A DNA stretch of 64,000 nt from Typha latifolia (lineage: Eukaryota; Streptophyta; Magnoliopsida; Poales; Typhaceae): assembly GCA_019914945.1 (NCBI GenBank), contig CM034107.1, positions 930,001 to 994,000 of the forward strand, read 5' to 3'. Made by a program: the position numbers and the translations under genes. Numbering within the stretch: the first letter of the stretch is position 1; every line of letters starts with the position of its first letter. The notes beneath the pieces are model-generated. The model searched no databases and was not told where the DNA came from. It saw only the letters and a list, made by a program, of their open reading frames with translations. Below are positions 48,921-63,600 of the stretch, one piece after another.

Positions 48921-50320
48921 TTGTACTGGAAAATGAAGAATTGCTTATTACATTAGTTGCAGAAGAGTATATTTGATGCTAACCATCACAAGTATGGCAT
49001 GTTGTAGCCCAATCTCGCTTGTTACAACTTATATACATGTATTAAAATTGGCTGCAAATTGCATATCTTTCTATCTGTGAGTTTAATCTCCAGATAACAC
49101 AATACTGATGTTTCTCTGTTCAAAATGCAGAGAAGGACAAACAGTTACTTTTTTAAAAAAGAGTAGGTTTAAACTTGATTTTTTTTTTGTTAAAATAAGG
49201 AAAATAAAATAAAATTGCAAAGAAGCAGAACAGACTAGCATGAGAGAAGAGTAGGTGAATGAAAAGGAGAAAAGGACAGCAATGCTTTCGTTCATTTTGT
49301 TAACATGTCTGCAATCTCTTTTGTACCCAATGATTAGTTCTCTCTGTAGATGAGCAGTTGAACAATGAACAGTTTGGGCTTAATCAGAACACTCTGTTCT
49401 TGTTCTCAATGATTATGACGTTAAATTATTCTCTATAATGACAGAAATACCCCTGCATATATTTGTTGGTGTGCATGGACATAGTTGTTGTAATTTACTT
49501 ATAATTGCTCTGTCAAACTCGGTAAATATCACTTCCCCTTAGTTTGAACATTACAATAAGACAGTAGAAATATCTCCACTCGGCAAAGAATACTCTGCCC
49601 GATGAATGCTAAATAAGGTACAACACTTCACAGTGCTTAATAAAGGGGACCTGGTATGCCACATAATCACTCAATAATCTACTTATTATCCTCTTAAGAA
49701 GCTCATTTGCTGTTCTCGTTTATCACTGCCCTGCTTCTCCCCAATCACCATCAGATATCTCCCTATTAAGCAACAAGGACATGGGCTACAAACTTCAAGC
49801 CAGCATAACATAGTATACCTAATTCTGGAACAGAGAGTATATGGAAGTCAGGCTATAATACCAAATCCACCACAGATTTTATAGTCCAAATAATCAAACT
49901 ATGTGCTTCAAGGTCAAAAGTGTAGCCATTCTTCTACTCCATAATAGAAAGTTATAGAAGCTTTCAATGAGTCGCAGAACAACAAAGTTTAAAGTATATT
50001 GCAAGTCCAAGTCACTTTATCCAAACAATAAAATGTAACCCAATTATAAGCTGTTGAAAACACCCAAGAGCAGGAAGTATCCATCACTAATGGACATCAC
50101 AGACAGCGAAAACATCAATCCATAGTAAACTATGTAAGTACAGCTATGACAGAGAAACACTACATCGTCTAGTAAGCAAGCAAACATAACATACAATGAC
50201 ATGAAGTCCCTGCAACCAAGTACGTAGGCTAACTAATGCTCAAAAGATGAGAGTTTGAGCACAGGATATACAGGGCAGCAGAAAGAAGATTGGCCAAACA
50301 AATCACCCAGTAAACAGATC
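48837..50320. other. convergent 3' regions of CER3-like and tetraspanin genes
   Basis: About 1.5 kb between two convergent genes, shared by their 3' untranslated regions. It contains a (TA)n tract near 48887-48922 and otherwise unremarkable AT-rich DNA. Confidence 0.55.
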
Positions 50321-52945
50321 TCATTTCCACCCTGGGTACGAGTTGTCTCGCCTGTTGTTCCTGAAGGCGCAACATCCAATAGAATAGACGATTATGAGGA
50401 AGATGAGGAAGATGATGTTGACAATGGCGACCTTCTTCCAGTCATTCTTGAGGTTGGCAAGCACCCCAGCCTTGCAAGATTGGCAGTCATAGCAGAGGGC
50501 ACTTTGGTCGTTCGACCATGTATTGCAGTCGGGTATATCGGTAGAGTTAAATTCAGCAGGTTTAACCCAAACAGTTTCGCTTGTGTAGGTGAAGTTACAT
50601 GCAGTGGGAGGCTTGCAACATCCAGACTGCACAAACAAAATATACAAGGTAGAGAAAGGTAACTATGACTTCCAAAAGAGATGTCAGTGATACTGAAATG
50701 CAATATGAGGTAAAGGAGGGAAAAAACTGAAGATGCACTTGTCTCTGGCATGGATTAGAGTAGTTATAAGGCCATAAACAACATACATGAGTATGAAACC
50801 AATCTTATATCTAATTTAAATCGTCCATTAACAAAGTATTTCATCGAATAGCATCCATTTCCTTGTGATCAACTGTGCCGTAAGAAAAAGGCCAGCATGA
50901 CCTCAACCAAATAGATGAAAAGACAAAAAGCAGCACAATGGAGAAGAGAGCCCAAGCACATGGGCATTGAATACCATTTGAAATAATGTAAACTACTAAG
51001 ATATCTAATATAATACCTAACAGCTGTAAAGTAGGATGAGTTCGAAATTAGCCTTTTAATTACTTACAGATCAGATGCAAATAAATTATTGTTAAAACAG
51101 GCCTACAGTTGACCAGGTAGAGAAAGAGAACCAAGCTACAAGTTCCTCAGGCAAATAAAAATCATGGTTTGCATGCGTAAGGAAAGTAATCTGACTCTGG
51201 ATAATTTTAGTAATTATGAATAAGAAGAACAAATCCGAATAAAACTCCAAAATTTCACATCTTTTCAAGTAGGAAAAAGATTGCTCGGTAAATAAGGTGG
51301 CACAATCAGCAAACCAGCTCCGAAGAATAAAATTAATTCATAGATAAGCCATATTTGAGACACTGAAAGTTTGCAATTGAATTCTATATTAGCAAAATCT
51401 GAGTGATGACCATCACATGAAATATGACCAGAAGTGGGTACCCATTAATCAATCCAGTCTTTGATATGGAACTTAAATAAAACTGACCATTGACCAATCT
51501 AGACTTTATGAAGGAAAAAATTAAAAAGCATCATAGAAGCACCTCTGTCTAGAGAACTTCAAGGCTACTCAATGATGTTTTCAAATGGAAGGAGAGAAAA
51601 GAAGATGAAAAGAACCATCCCTTTAATATATGTGAATGCTCAAAAACCTTAACATGCATATCGATCAATTAACCAAATGCCAGGGACTTGCAAGCAAAAT
51701 GTAGCAGAGAAAACAAGCAGTCGTTTTCAAACAAACGGGCAGCACAACATGGAAAAGAAAGTTTAGATTTATTTTTTTCTAGCAGCAGTTTACAAGTACG
51801 AGTGAGAAATCCAAATTACGAGAACCAACAAAATTATTCCGTAACAAATATCTCGACGAAAGATTAGAACTCATTTATTTGTACACAAAAAAAAAAAAAG
51901 TATATGGCTGGCAGAGTCCCCAAGGTAAAAGGATTGATTAAACTAATGAAGAAGCCATGACATGCAAACCATATACTATGAGTTATGTGCGAAGAAAAAA
52001 AAGTAATAATAAGTTCAAGAATCGTATTAAACTAAAACCCTGTAAAGAATACGGATGGGAAAAAAGATAATCAAGAAACGCACGAGAACTATAAGAACTA
52101 CCAAGAACCAAATTTCCAATTCAAAATACAACCAAAAGAAAATACTTTATGCTAAGAAAAAAAAACAAGCGATCGCCTATCAAAGTTCCAGAAATTGACA
52201 GAATCAACAAAGACTTCGAAAGATCCCATCTTTCGATGACCCATCAGAAGAAACAGGCAAGAACGAGTAAGACAGATAGAGATAACTAAAGAGTTACTAA
52301 GATCCAGAAAACCAAACATTCGCCAAAGAAAACAAGAACATCTCCCAAAACCACAGAGTTCCAATTAAAAACCCAAAAATCGACCAAATCAACAAGGTTC
52401 ACTTCCCAAAATCGCACCTTGAAGACCCATCAACTCACACTCACCTGAATCGGCGATAGATTTTCATTAATAAACTGATCCAGTGTCTGGTTCCTCTCCT
52501 GCAGGCTATTGCACACCTTCCCGTCCTGGAGGCAGCTCTTGATCCTTCTCCAGTTATCGACATTGGTCACCCTCTTCTGCAGCCAATTCGAGTAATCCCC
52601 AAGTCGATATTCCTTGTACCCACGGCCAGAAACGACCCACCCGGCTCCTTTGTTGGTGACGGCGAAGGCGAAGACGGTGAAGCAGAAGAGGAGGAGGATG
52701 AGGATGAACATGACGAAGAGGTAGATCCAGAGGATGCAGGAGGCGCCGCAGCAAGCGCCGGCAATGCCGGCAAGGGAGACGAGGAGGAGGAAGACACCAA
52801 GGGCGATGATAGGGCGCTCGAGGAAGCGCTCGCAGTCGGTGGCGGCGCGGTGGGAGAGCCAGATGCCGCCGGAGAGGATGGGGATGGAGAGGAGGAGGGT
52901 GACAACGTTGAGAATGCCGAGGAGGTTGTTGCTGAATCGAACCAT
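50321..52945 (-). CDS. TET8: tetraspanin (TET8/TET9 clade)
   Basis: Four-pass membrane protein of the plant tetraspanin family; TET8 marks exosome-like extracellular vesicles in Arabidopsis. Two exons, 52945-52445 and 50626-50321, join at CAG|TCT to give 268 residues, with a 1.8 kb intron at the family's conserved position just before the GCCK motif. Membrane helices lie at about residues 8-30, 45-68, 75-98 and 228-252. The large extracellular loop contains KGYKEYRLGDYS-like text (GRGYKEYRLGDYSNWLQKRV), the plant GCCKPP motif at 169-174, paired cysteines and the end CYDCQSCKAGVLANLK. The cytosolic tail is GCCAFRNNRRDNSYPGWK. The first exon is strikingly GC-rich, which produces long meaningless antisense frames. 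Confidence 0.96.
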
Positions 52946-54613
52946 GGCAGTCGAAGGGAAGTGAGCAGTAAGCGGAGCACCGGATCTAGAGAGAGAAGAA
53001 GTGGGCGTTATGGGAGAGAGGAAGGAGACGAGTCTAGATTCGAGAAAGCTAAACGCCTTTGTGCGCGAGAATAAAGTAAAAAAAGTATTCTTGGGGCATC
53101 TTTAAAATATTTTATATATTCCTTTTTGGAATATTTACCAGAAGCACTTTAAATTTTTATTTCTTTATTATCACCATTTTTATTATATGACCCTATATTT
53201 TATTTTTAATGTATAAAACAGAGCACTCATATTAAATAAAAATAAAAACACATTAATATTAGCTTTTCTATAAAGTTGTTTTTTTTTTCTTTTGAAGAGC
53301 TGGTTTACATAAAATATTAAATTAATAATATGATAATTTTAGAGACTTAAATTATTCAACAACAATTATATTGTTCTAAATTCTATGTATCAAATGATAT
53401 TTTAAATATTTTAAATAATAATTATATTGAAAATATTTTTCTCTGCTACTAAATAGTTTATTTTTTTAATTTTTCCTCCTGTCGTATATGTAACAAATGT
53501 TAATATTGGGAATAAGGTTTTGAATTTAAATTGACAGCTAGCTGCTATAAATTTACTCCAAAAATGTTAGGTTATATTGACACTTGGCAGCCATCAGAAA
53601 ATGTAGCCATTAATTGATGAGCTGAATTAGTTGTTAGTGGTTTACCACGATGACATTTAATTTGACTAACTATTTAATATTCCAAAATTCATATGTAGAA
53701 TTTCTATATTTCCATTATTTTTCATGGAAAAAATAAATTAAAAAACGAACAAAGTGAATTGGATGATTAAATTTATACAAAAGTCAAATTAAATACAATA
53801 ATTAAAAAATTAAACACAATAAATGAATGGCATTATGGTCCAATACTGGGTCGGGCCGGGCTGCGGTAAGCAAGGGGCAATTCAGCTTCTGCCACGTGGC
53901 TCATACCATCTCTTTCCCATAAACGGCTATCTTCCAAATGGCAGAGATGTAATAAAAGGACATTTAATAGACGTGACAGTGGAGATTTAAATTTGGAGAA
54001 AAATATAAATAAATATATAGGTAATTTTTTTTAATGTAGTTATCATATAAATAAATTAAAATAAATATAGTTGTAAAATAATTTTGATACCATTGAATTC
54101 GACTTTTAGGTTAAGATAAAATAGACGCGAACTAACTTTGAAATCAAATGAGATTTTAAAATTTTATTTTGAAAGTAACCAAATTTAATTTTATCTTTGT
54201 TAGGGTGATATTAACTCGAGTTGTTTTTATGTATTAAAAATAAAAATATAGAGGCAAAAAGATAAATATTTATATGGTAAATTATGAATGATCCTAAAAA
54301 TAAAAGGTAGAGCATTATTGATAGATTTACCTCATTTTATAAATTTCGTATGGTTGAACAAAACGAGGGAGAGTAAAAAGATAGAGCTGGGCTTTCGTAC
54401 TTTATTGGGCTGGTTTCTGAGAAAGGAGTTGGCGCCCAGAGCAAACCGCACGAGCCAATCCGTCGCTCTTGGGCGGTGCTCTCATTCGCCGCCAAAAACG
54501 CGGCGGCATCCGAACGCGATTCCCACCTCTCTCTCGGCTTCCCGAAACGTGCAGAAGAACTGACGGACGGACGAAGACCAACCCCGATCAAAAACCCATT
54601 AATTTGTACTTAC
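52946..54613. other. divergent promoter region, tetraspanin to tRNA ligase
   Basis: About 1.7 kb between divergently transcribed genes. It is mostly AT-rich, with one GC-rich block at about 53845-53935 that contains GGGTCGGGCCGGGC and a perfect palindromic G-box, GCCACGTGGC, at 53891-53900. No coding content was recognised. The last 200 bases are the probable leader of the tRNA ligase. Confidence 0.5.
53891..53900. promoter_or_regulatory. palindromic G-box GCCACGTGGC
   Basis: A perfect G-box, the preferred site of plant bZIP and PIF-type bHLH factors, about 950 bp upstream of the tetraspanin ATG and 715 bp upstream of the tRNA ligase ATG. Which gene it serves is unknown. Confidence 0.5.
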
Positions 54614-57600
54614 ATGCCTCCTCCTTCTCCTTCTTCCTTCTCGCAAAAGCGGCTCCTCTTCGCCCTCTTGGCTCTTCGCTTCCCTTCTCCATTCCCCTCT
54701 TCCTCCTTCCTCCCTCTTCGCCGCTCTTTCTCTTCCACCACCTGTTCCTCTCCCATGCCCCACCGAGTACTTCCCCTGAACCTAACTCTAACTCTAATTT
54801 TAACTCTAATCCTTATCTTTACGCTACTAATCCTCGTTTCTGGTTGTATCTATCTTAGGGAAAGCACGCGATCAAGGAGCAGCAGCAATGGAAGGAGAAG
54901 GGCAGCCGATCGGTGCAGGCCGAGGTCACCGATGGGGTCTCCAGGATGAGCCTCGCGGAGAACGTTGGTCCGCAGCCGCAGCTGCCGATGCATTCCGGCG
55001 GCGCGGAGAGAGGAGGAGGAGGCCATCAGAAGGGGGTCTGGAAACCGAAGACTTACGTGACGGCCAGTGGTAGCGCGGCTGCGGCGCCAGTGGAGGCGGC
55101 GGCTACGGACACGAGTGGGAGCTCGACGGTGGTGGAGAAGGAGGCGGGGACGAGCCGGTTGACGAAGCTGTTCAAGGGGCCTCTTGGGGATGATTTCATT
55201 GTGGATAATAATACCTTTGGCCAGGCGCAGATTAGGGCCACGTTCTACCCTAAGTTTGAGAACGAGAAGTCGGACCAAGAGGTATTATTATTATTAAGAT
55301 TTTTCTTCCGTTCTTGAAGATTTTATTGTGGTGTATTTAAGAGGGATGGTGGTTTCTTTGAGGAAATTATTCATTTTTGGACTTAGGATTAGTTGAATGT
55401 GTTCAATTACGGAAAACGTCATAAAAGATCAAATACGTTGGTGATGAACTAGATAAAGGTTGTCTGATGGTTTGATGTTTTCTCATTGCTTCCAGTCTCT
55501 TTTAATATAAGAAAGAGCGTTCATGAAGTAAATTTCCAAAAATGTATACTAAAATTAGGCACATGGAACTCATCAAAGGTGAGTTTTCTTTATTTAGTTT
55601 CATCCTGTCTAATGTAAAGTGGCTGGAATTTCAGACGTAGTACTACTTTATTTTACCCTGTGTTTATCTATGCCACATTTTGACGTCTTTCCCATCTTTT
55701 GCATCAATGAATTTGCTTCTTTTGAAGTTTTATCCAATCAAATTGTATGCCATATGTCATATGTTAGACTGATACTGTAGGCCATTGGCAATGAATCCAC
55801 TGACTACTTCTCTCTGGCAGATCAGAACACGAATGATTGAGATGGTCTCGCATGGCCAGGCTACCATAGAGGTACATTTCTACATTAGTTTATTTCTTTA
55901 GATTTTCTCTTGCTTGTATTTTCTCTGTGGGTATCTCTAGATTTATTATGAATGTACATAGATTCTTATGGGTGTAGACAATACTCGTTTGTAATGATAT
56001 ATCATCGTTCTCTCTGTTGATTGGATTTCTGCAGGTCTCACTTAAACACTCGGGATCTCTTTTTATGTATGCGGGTCATGTGGGTGGTGCATATGCAAAA
56101 AATAGCTTTGGAAACATGTATGGCTGCCAATTATTGTCCTGTTTTATGTTTTCCTGAAGTTAAATGTTCATGAGTATGCGCCAGGATGTTCCTAAGAGTA
56201 TAATACTCTGCCGTAGATACACTGCAGTTGGTGTTTTTGTCTTGGGGCGCATGTTTCATGAGGCATGGGGCAAGGAGGCACCAAGAATGCAAACAGAGTT
56301 TAATGAGTTTCTTGAGGTAGTCCATTTCTTTTATCGGTATAGCAGTTCTTTTCTGTCTATACAGATTTCCAGTGAATCAAATTCTAAAATGTATATTGCC
56401 TTGTTACCGAAAGATGACAAGAGGCATGATTTATGTGCTCTTTACATTCACGCAGTTCCCACTCTGCCCCCCTTGTGCAACTACTGTTTGCTTCCTTCTG
56501 ATTAAAATACAAACAATCACATATCTTGCTGGAGGATTGACATTATATTATATTTCTTTTTGTTCACATATGAAGCCACAATTGAGTTCTTCTAAGTATT
56601 TCCTTCCTAAGTTTGTATTTACTGCCAGAAGGCAGCTGATTTGATATGTTTTTCTTTACTAGAGAAATCGAGTATGTATCTCAATGGAGCTGGTCACTGC
56701 TGTTTTAGGGGATCATGGACAACGACCCAAAGATGATTATGGTATGAGCATTCCCTTTCTTCGACTAACATTATATCTGTCTGGAAGGTATATCCTCACT
56801 AATCTTTTTTTTTTCTATTTGATGTCACCTACTGCAGATTTGAGTTGAAGGGTCATTAGTGTTAGTTGAACTCACAAAATTTTATCATCTTTTGCCATAA
56901 AAAATTTCTTGATGTTCAACTTTTGCTTATTATATTTGAATTTGATTCAATCATAAATGTATCATATACAATACTGTATAAGCCAAAAAATAAAAAATAA
57001 AAAAAAATCAAGTGAGTAATTATAAAAAATTTGAGCCCTTTAAATGTAACAGCTTAAGTAAGACTGTTATATTTCTTTTAGAAATTATATTTGTGTTATG
57101 TTGACCACTTTACCTGTATCATGATTAATACCATTAAGTGAACAGAGCCCACTCTGATCCTGTCAGGAACATATTTTCAACATTGTTTTTTCTTATTGTA
57201 TTCATTATTGATCTTTCTCTCATTGTACTTCGCTTGTCCTTGGAACTAGTAGATTTAATAATCTCATGATACTCTCCTTCCTATTGTTTTGGTGCAGTTG
57301 TGGTGACAGCGGTAACAGAACTAGGTCATGGCAAGCCAAAGTTTTACTCCACTCCAGAACTAATTGCATTTTGTAGGAAATGGCGCCTACCAACAAATTA
57401 TGTCTGGTTGTTCTCAACAAGGTGACCACTTGGTGACTTGTTGATATACACAGATTTGCTGTATGAATTCGTCTTTAGAACTTAAAAAAAGGCATCTTTC
57501 TTTTGGTTCTTAGTTCTTACATTATGAGGTGCCTACTTCTGTGATTCTACCACTTTTCAAGGCCTCATTTCCTTTGCTTACGGTTACTTTGCAGTGTAAC

Positions 57601-60600
57601 TGGTATAATATTCTGAAATAATTTCTCTCTTACTCAAGGAAATCTGCCGCCTCATTTTTTGCTGCCTATGATGCATTGTGTGAAGAAGGAACTGCAACAC
57701 CTGTATGCAGAGCTCTTGATGAAGTAGCTGATATCTCTGTACCTGGTAATGCTGACTAAAATTTTGCATTTTTTTTTAATTATGCTGAACTCTGCTCTGA
57801 TTAGAAATGACTTTGGAAAACTAATAAGAACTATTTGCCCTGTTTGTTTGCCTACAGGTTCGAAAGATCACACAAAGGTGCAAGGTGAGATACTAGAAGG
57901 TTTGGTTGCTCGTATTGTAAGCCGTGATAGCTCAGTACACATGGAGAATGTCCTGAGAGATTTCCCTCCTCCTCCATCAGATAGAGGTATGGTATTGAAG
58001 TTTGCATTCCAACTTATTTATGGATGTGTTTTAAGTTTTATTTTTGTTAATGTATATACTCCTATGTTGTACCTAAGGGATAACCTACCCTATAATTACA
58101 CATGTATTTTTAATTATTCTCAATGAGAATGGATCAGAGATTTTCCATTTGTCACCATTTCTATGGAGTTAATTTTGTTGTCTGAACCTGAATTGTAACA
58201 TGATTGAGTAGACATATATATATATAGTGGATAATCAATGGGAAGTGTAAACATTTGTAATAGCAGATAATTCATGATTGAGTAGACATATATATAGTGG
58301 ATAATCAATGGGAAGTGTAAACATTTGTAATAGCAGATAATCAAGGGGAAGTATAGATCTAGAACATAAGAAGGGAAATTTAATGATGAGATTGATGATA
58401 TCCTCTCATTAGTACTAGCAGAAACCATTGAGTGGATTGATATCAAGTATGTGTTCCTGTAATTAATAATTGGAGGAAAATGCTTTATCCTGGTAATGCC
58501 CCTTTAAAATGAAAAGTCATAATTTCTTTTTCTACTTTTCTTTTCTTAGATTTCTTATGCCTTCTTTTTGTCTCTTTGAAATCTCTTGTTCTGTCACAAG
58601 ACCCTTATAGTGTTGCTGCATAGTGCATACTATATGCACTCTACTAGTAATTGCGTTCTTTGCAGAAAAGTATTGTTAGGGGAATTTCAATTTGGATACT
58701 GGTGTCTTGTTCTTCGTGCTCTCTGCTTTCAAATTTAGTGATAACCATGTCATATAGATATTTGATAGATTTTTAAGACATTAACTGGGTTGGGAAGATC
58801 ATTGATATTAGTATCTGTTACTTTGGTTTATTGATAAGACTTATTCATGGGAGAGTTTTTATATTGAGGCTGGTCTAGATGTTCTGTTCTTTTCCTCAGT
58901 TTTTTCTGACTCATACAGATCTTTTCGAGAGTAACTAATATTTCATTCTTAGTGGATATTGGAAAGAGGCGAGCCAAGAGATGGACACCAAAGGAAAGAA
59001 TCTGCTTATGAAATTCTCCTTCTAATTTCTCATCTGGAATTTCATTTCTCTATTTGCATAAATAGTAATGAATCAATGATAATCACAAATTAGCTGTATT
59101 CCAGATTTTTCTTGCTTCATTTCCAAGAATTATCATGTCCATATTCAATCTCAGAAGTAGCGGATGAAGTGATGAAAATGGAAACATGTACAAAATCGAA
59201 AGTTGTTTCTCTATAAGTTTTCATTGTTATATGTGGCATGGATTGAATTCCGTTATATATGACTATCCTTAAATCTTTTGACTTTTTCTTGTTTCCAGTT
59301 GACCATGATTTAGGACCAAGTCTGCGTGAAATTTGTGCTGCTAACAGGTCTGATGAAAAGCAGGTAAGCTACATATCCTTTCTGTTCTTGGTGCTCTTTG
59401 CTTGGCCATAGTTTGCACTTGTTTCATCATATCTCGATATGTTCAATATTTCTGCAGCAAATTAAAGCACTTCTTGACAAGGTTGGGACTTCTATGTGCC
59501 CACACCAGTCTGATTGGTTTGGGAGTGGCGAAGTTGGTGTTAATTCTAGGAACGCTGATAGGTCGGTTCTTTCTAAATTTTTACTAGCTCATCCTACAGA
59601 CTATGCAACCATGAAACTGCAGGTACGGAGCAGCTTTTGCCTATCTTGTTTTGAATGTCTGTTGATTTATAAAGAAATAAGTTTTTCCCCATGATCTTAT
59701 TACCAACATTGGCCAATAATTTTTTTATAATAAATTGCAACAGGAGATGGTCCGTTTGATGAGACAGAGGCATTTCCCTGCTGCTTTTAAGTGTTACTAC
59801 AATTTCCACAAAATTGATTGTGTCTCAAAGGATGATTTATATTATAAGATGGTTATACATGTCCATAGTGATTCTGTTTTTCGACGATATCAACAAGAGA
59901 TGAGGTTTGTCATATCAAATAAGTTCACTTGATTTTATAGTCATTTTCTCTGCTTAAGATATAATGCAGAACTTCTTACCTACTTTGTCAAGTTTCAAAT
60001 GTACAAAGCCGTACTACTTTGTATTCTAAGTTTTTCGTTATACTTATAGGAGAAACCAAGGATTATGGCCGTTGTACAGGGGTAAGAAATTCTTTTCCCT
60101 CACAAGTTTTTTTGCACCAGTTTTGGAAATAAGGTTTCCTATCTTTACCAGCTTTTGTTATTGACTTATTGTTTCCTTTAAGAAACTGTATTTTTTCATG
60201 CTAGGGTTCTTTGTTGACATAAATGTGTTCAAGGTGAACAAAGAGAAGGCTGCTGAACTTACAAAAGACAGTTATTCTCTGCTAAAAAGTATCAACAGTG
60301 CTTCTGATTCTAATTCTTTAGAAACAGATGGTCTAGCTGATGAGGATGCAAATCTGATGGTCAAATTGAAATTTCTGACATACAAGGTACGATTTGCTCC
60401 TATAATGCAATTCCCAGAGAAATGTAGTTGCAGCAACAAACTCATATACTTCCTTTCAGTATGATGTATGTTATGTATCTCTGGAATTGAAAGAACTTTG
60501 TAATGACACCTTAGGACTTGGTTTTGCTCAGAACCAGTGGATCACTTATCTACCAAAACTTTTTCTAGTACTTGAGCCCCCATTGATTCTAATGGCCTTC

Positions 60601-63600
60601 TCTGGTCCTTTAGTATTTTAGATCCATCCCTTAAGCTTGCATGAATTATTTGCTATAGTCTAATAATAATATAATGTTGAAATTATTTTTTGTTACTGAA
60701 TCTTGACATCACCCTTGAATTTTCGATAGCCTTTAAGGCTATTCAATTTGAAACATTTTGCTCAGACAGTTTACCAATATTAATTTTTCCTATAGTAGAT
60801 TGTCATTTGCTGATTAATGATCCATCTTAGTTGTCTTATCAAATGAATGCTTTTTATTTACAGGCTTTAATAGCCTTGTTGCTTTTGTGAGATACCATTT
60901 AGAGCAAGGAAATAAATTTGTGAGGTGCGACCCTGATTCTTGATTGTGCTTTTACTTTTTAGCAAAGGGCAATGCATTCTCACTGTTAGTAGTTTGTACT
61001 TTTAAACTCAGTGCAAATATATTGTCTTCATGTACTTTGTAACATCGATTCTTCTCTTCTTTTTGCTTCTTATGTAAGATGAACTGGTGCTTCTCGTCAG
61101 ATCATGTATATAGTAAAATGCTGGACAATTCTACAGGCATATTCATGAGAAAATGAAGAAACAGATTGAAGGAAATAACAGATGTTGATCCAGTTCAATT
61201 TTAATTGTTACCTTCTAGTTAGACATTAACGATGGTTGGCTGACGGGGGGAAAGTTGCCCTCATGGTGACTACAATTATCATTATGTGACATTGAATACC
61301 GAATTATGCTTTTCCTACTCATCAGTAGATAAATCAAGGACATTGCTCTGCAAGACTGGTTACTGATAGATGACAAATCTTTTAATGGTGGATTTTGGTT
61401 GTAATTTTATTCTAGTTGGTCCTTCACTATACCTACATGAGTAACTTCATGTTGATCCTTCTATCTGGGGATTCATCCTTATGCTGTTGCACTTTAAAGT
61501 GATTAATGATTGATACAAAATGACTTCTACTCATGGTATTTATTGGCACCATAATTTATTATTATTATTATTTAACTGCTTGTTCTTACTTCACAGTTAC
61601 GAACATTTTTAATACGAAATGGTTTGTCAGTACTATTTAAGGATGGCCCATCAGCTTATAAAACTTATTACCTGAGGTATGCATTTAATCTTATGAAATT
61701 AACTATTATGGCAGCATTTTGTTTTTTGGAAAATGGACTTTTCTATTTTACTACTTTAAGCATTTCTTGACTCTGCTTTCTTGAATGATCTATCTTGTGG
61801 GAGTTGCTTTTCAGTATGTCATTCTGGACAAATGTGATTCTTAATTTCCTTATACTGATTAAATTATGGTAGCCTCACTAGAAGTGCATATTTATTTGAC
61901 TTCTCTTCTTCTTCATAATTAAAAATATCAATAATTTAAACTTTTACTCTATAGAGATACTGGTTTTGCTTAGAGACATGCTGTTTGTAGATTACATTCT
62001 ATATGTTGTTCCTGGGATTCTACTATAACTATGTCATTAATATCATATTTCAGAATTTCATGTATGTCAATGGGATTCAAACAATGGACCTTACTCTTGA
62101 CACTACCATCATATGAACTACAAAGTACAAACCTCTATGTAGTTCTTATGAAACTGACTTTTTGTTTCCACTGTAGAGAGGCAATAAAGACTTGATTGCT
62201 TGCTTCCAAGGTTTTAAAAAACTGTAGGTTGTAGACGGGCGAACAAGGAATCATGTAGTGCCTACATGCTAGATAGGTGTCTAGATGGGTACCAGACTTC
62301 AAGACAATTTAAAAATAAACAAATAAAAATAATAATAGTTAAGAATTTAAATCTAATACCTACAATCTAAACAATATATTAATGTATTCCTGTTAAGAAT
62401 TATATTAAGCTATTCAAATCCATTAATTCATTAACATGCACAATAATTTTGAATTTCAAAGTCAATCTACATATTAAAATATGATATGAGATGTTAAGGA
62501 GTTCATCTAGGCAGGACCTAAGCGAAGTCTAGTTATATTTTATGTTTTATCTAAGATGAGAGGCTAGGCATTAAGTCGGAAGTTCTCCACGGGGTTCACT
62601 CTAATCTAAGCCTTAAGCCTTCCTCTTTGTCGATGATTATGGATCGCCCTGCCCTCTATCTTGAGGTATGCTCTGTTCCACTTGGTTATAAAACAATTGC
62701 ATCTAAATGAAAGAACCAAATGGTTGGCAAAGTCACAGTTAATAGGACAACAATGTGAAGTTGATTTCTTTTGTACTGGAGTTATCATGTTTCTTTTGAG
62801 CCTTATGGGTCACATTCATACTTGCTGCTATACATGTATCTAGTTACAATAAAGATCAATCATAATCCATTTTATTTATATTGACAGGCAGATGAAAAAT
62901 TGGGGAACATCATCTAACAAGCAGAGGGAACTTAGCAAAATGTTGGATGAGTGGTAATTGTTAGCTTTTCCTCGTATTAGATAAATTTTCTTCTTTTATA
63001 TGGCTTTGTTCCCTGTTTAAACAGACTTGGTGCTTTTTGACCTTCAACTTATTAAGGTCTTTCCACTTTTAGGGCTGTCTATATTCGTAGGAAGTATGGA
63101 AACAAGCAGCTGTCATCATCAACATATCTTAATGAAGCTGAGCCATTTCTTGAGCAATATGCAAAACGCAGTCCTGAGAACCAGGTTTTGGTAGGATCTG
63201 CTGGTAACTTAGTTAGAGCAGAAAATTTCTTGGCCATTATTTTGGGCGATAGAGATGAAGAGGGTGATCTTCAGCCTGAGAAGGAAGTATCACCTGTAAG
63301 TCCTGCTCCTGCAGCCAGGGATGTGGTTCCAAAAGATGAGGGGCTCATTATATTTTTCCCCGGTAAATCCCACTGTTCAATGCTATGGCTTCCATTGGGA
63401 TTTAGCTGCACTTCACAGTTTTAATATTTGCATGAAATTTTAATAGTAAGTTTTCCCTTTTGAAAATGTGGCCGTCATTTCTGCCGAATAACTAAAGATT
63501 ATGTGTATTCAGATTGCTAGCTGTTCTGTTGAGTTCACTCACAATCTCATCAGTTGGCTGTATTCTGTTCATCTGTTAATTTGGCATTATTTGTTTTAGT

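Noticed and set aside
52554..53074. Long frames antisense or out of frame to tetraspanin exon 1
   Set aside because: Low-complexity Ser/Pro/Leu or Glu/Arg products of the GC-rich exon; the tetraspanin frame explains the region.
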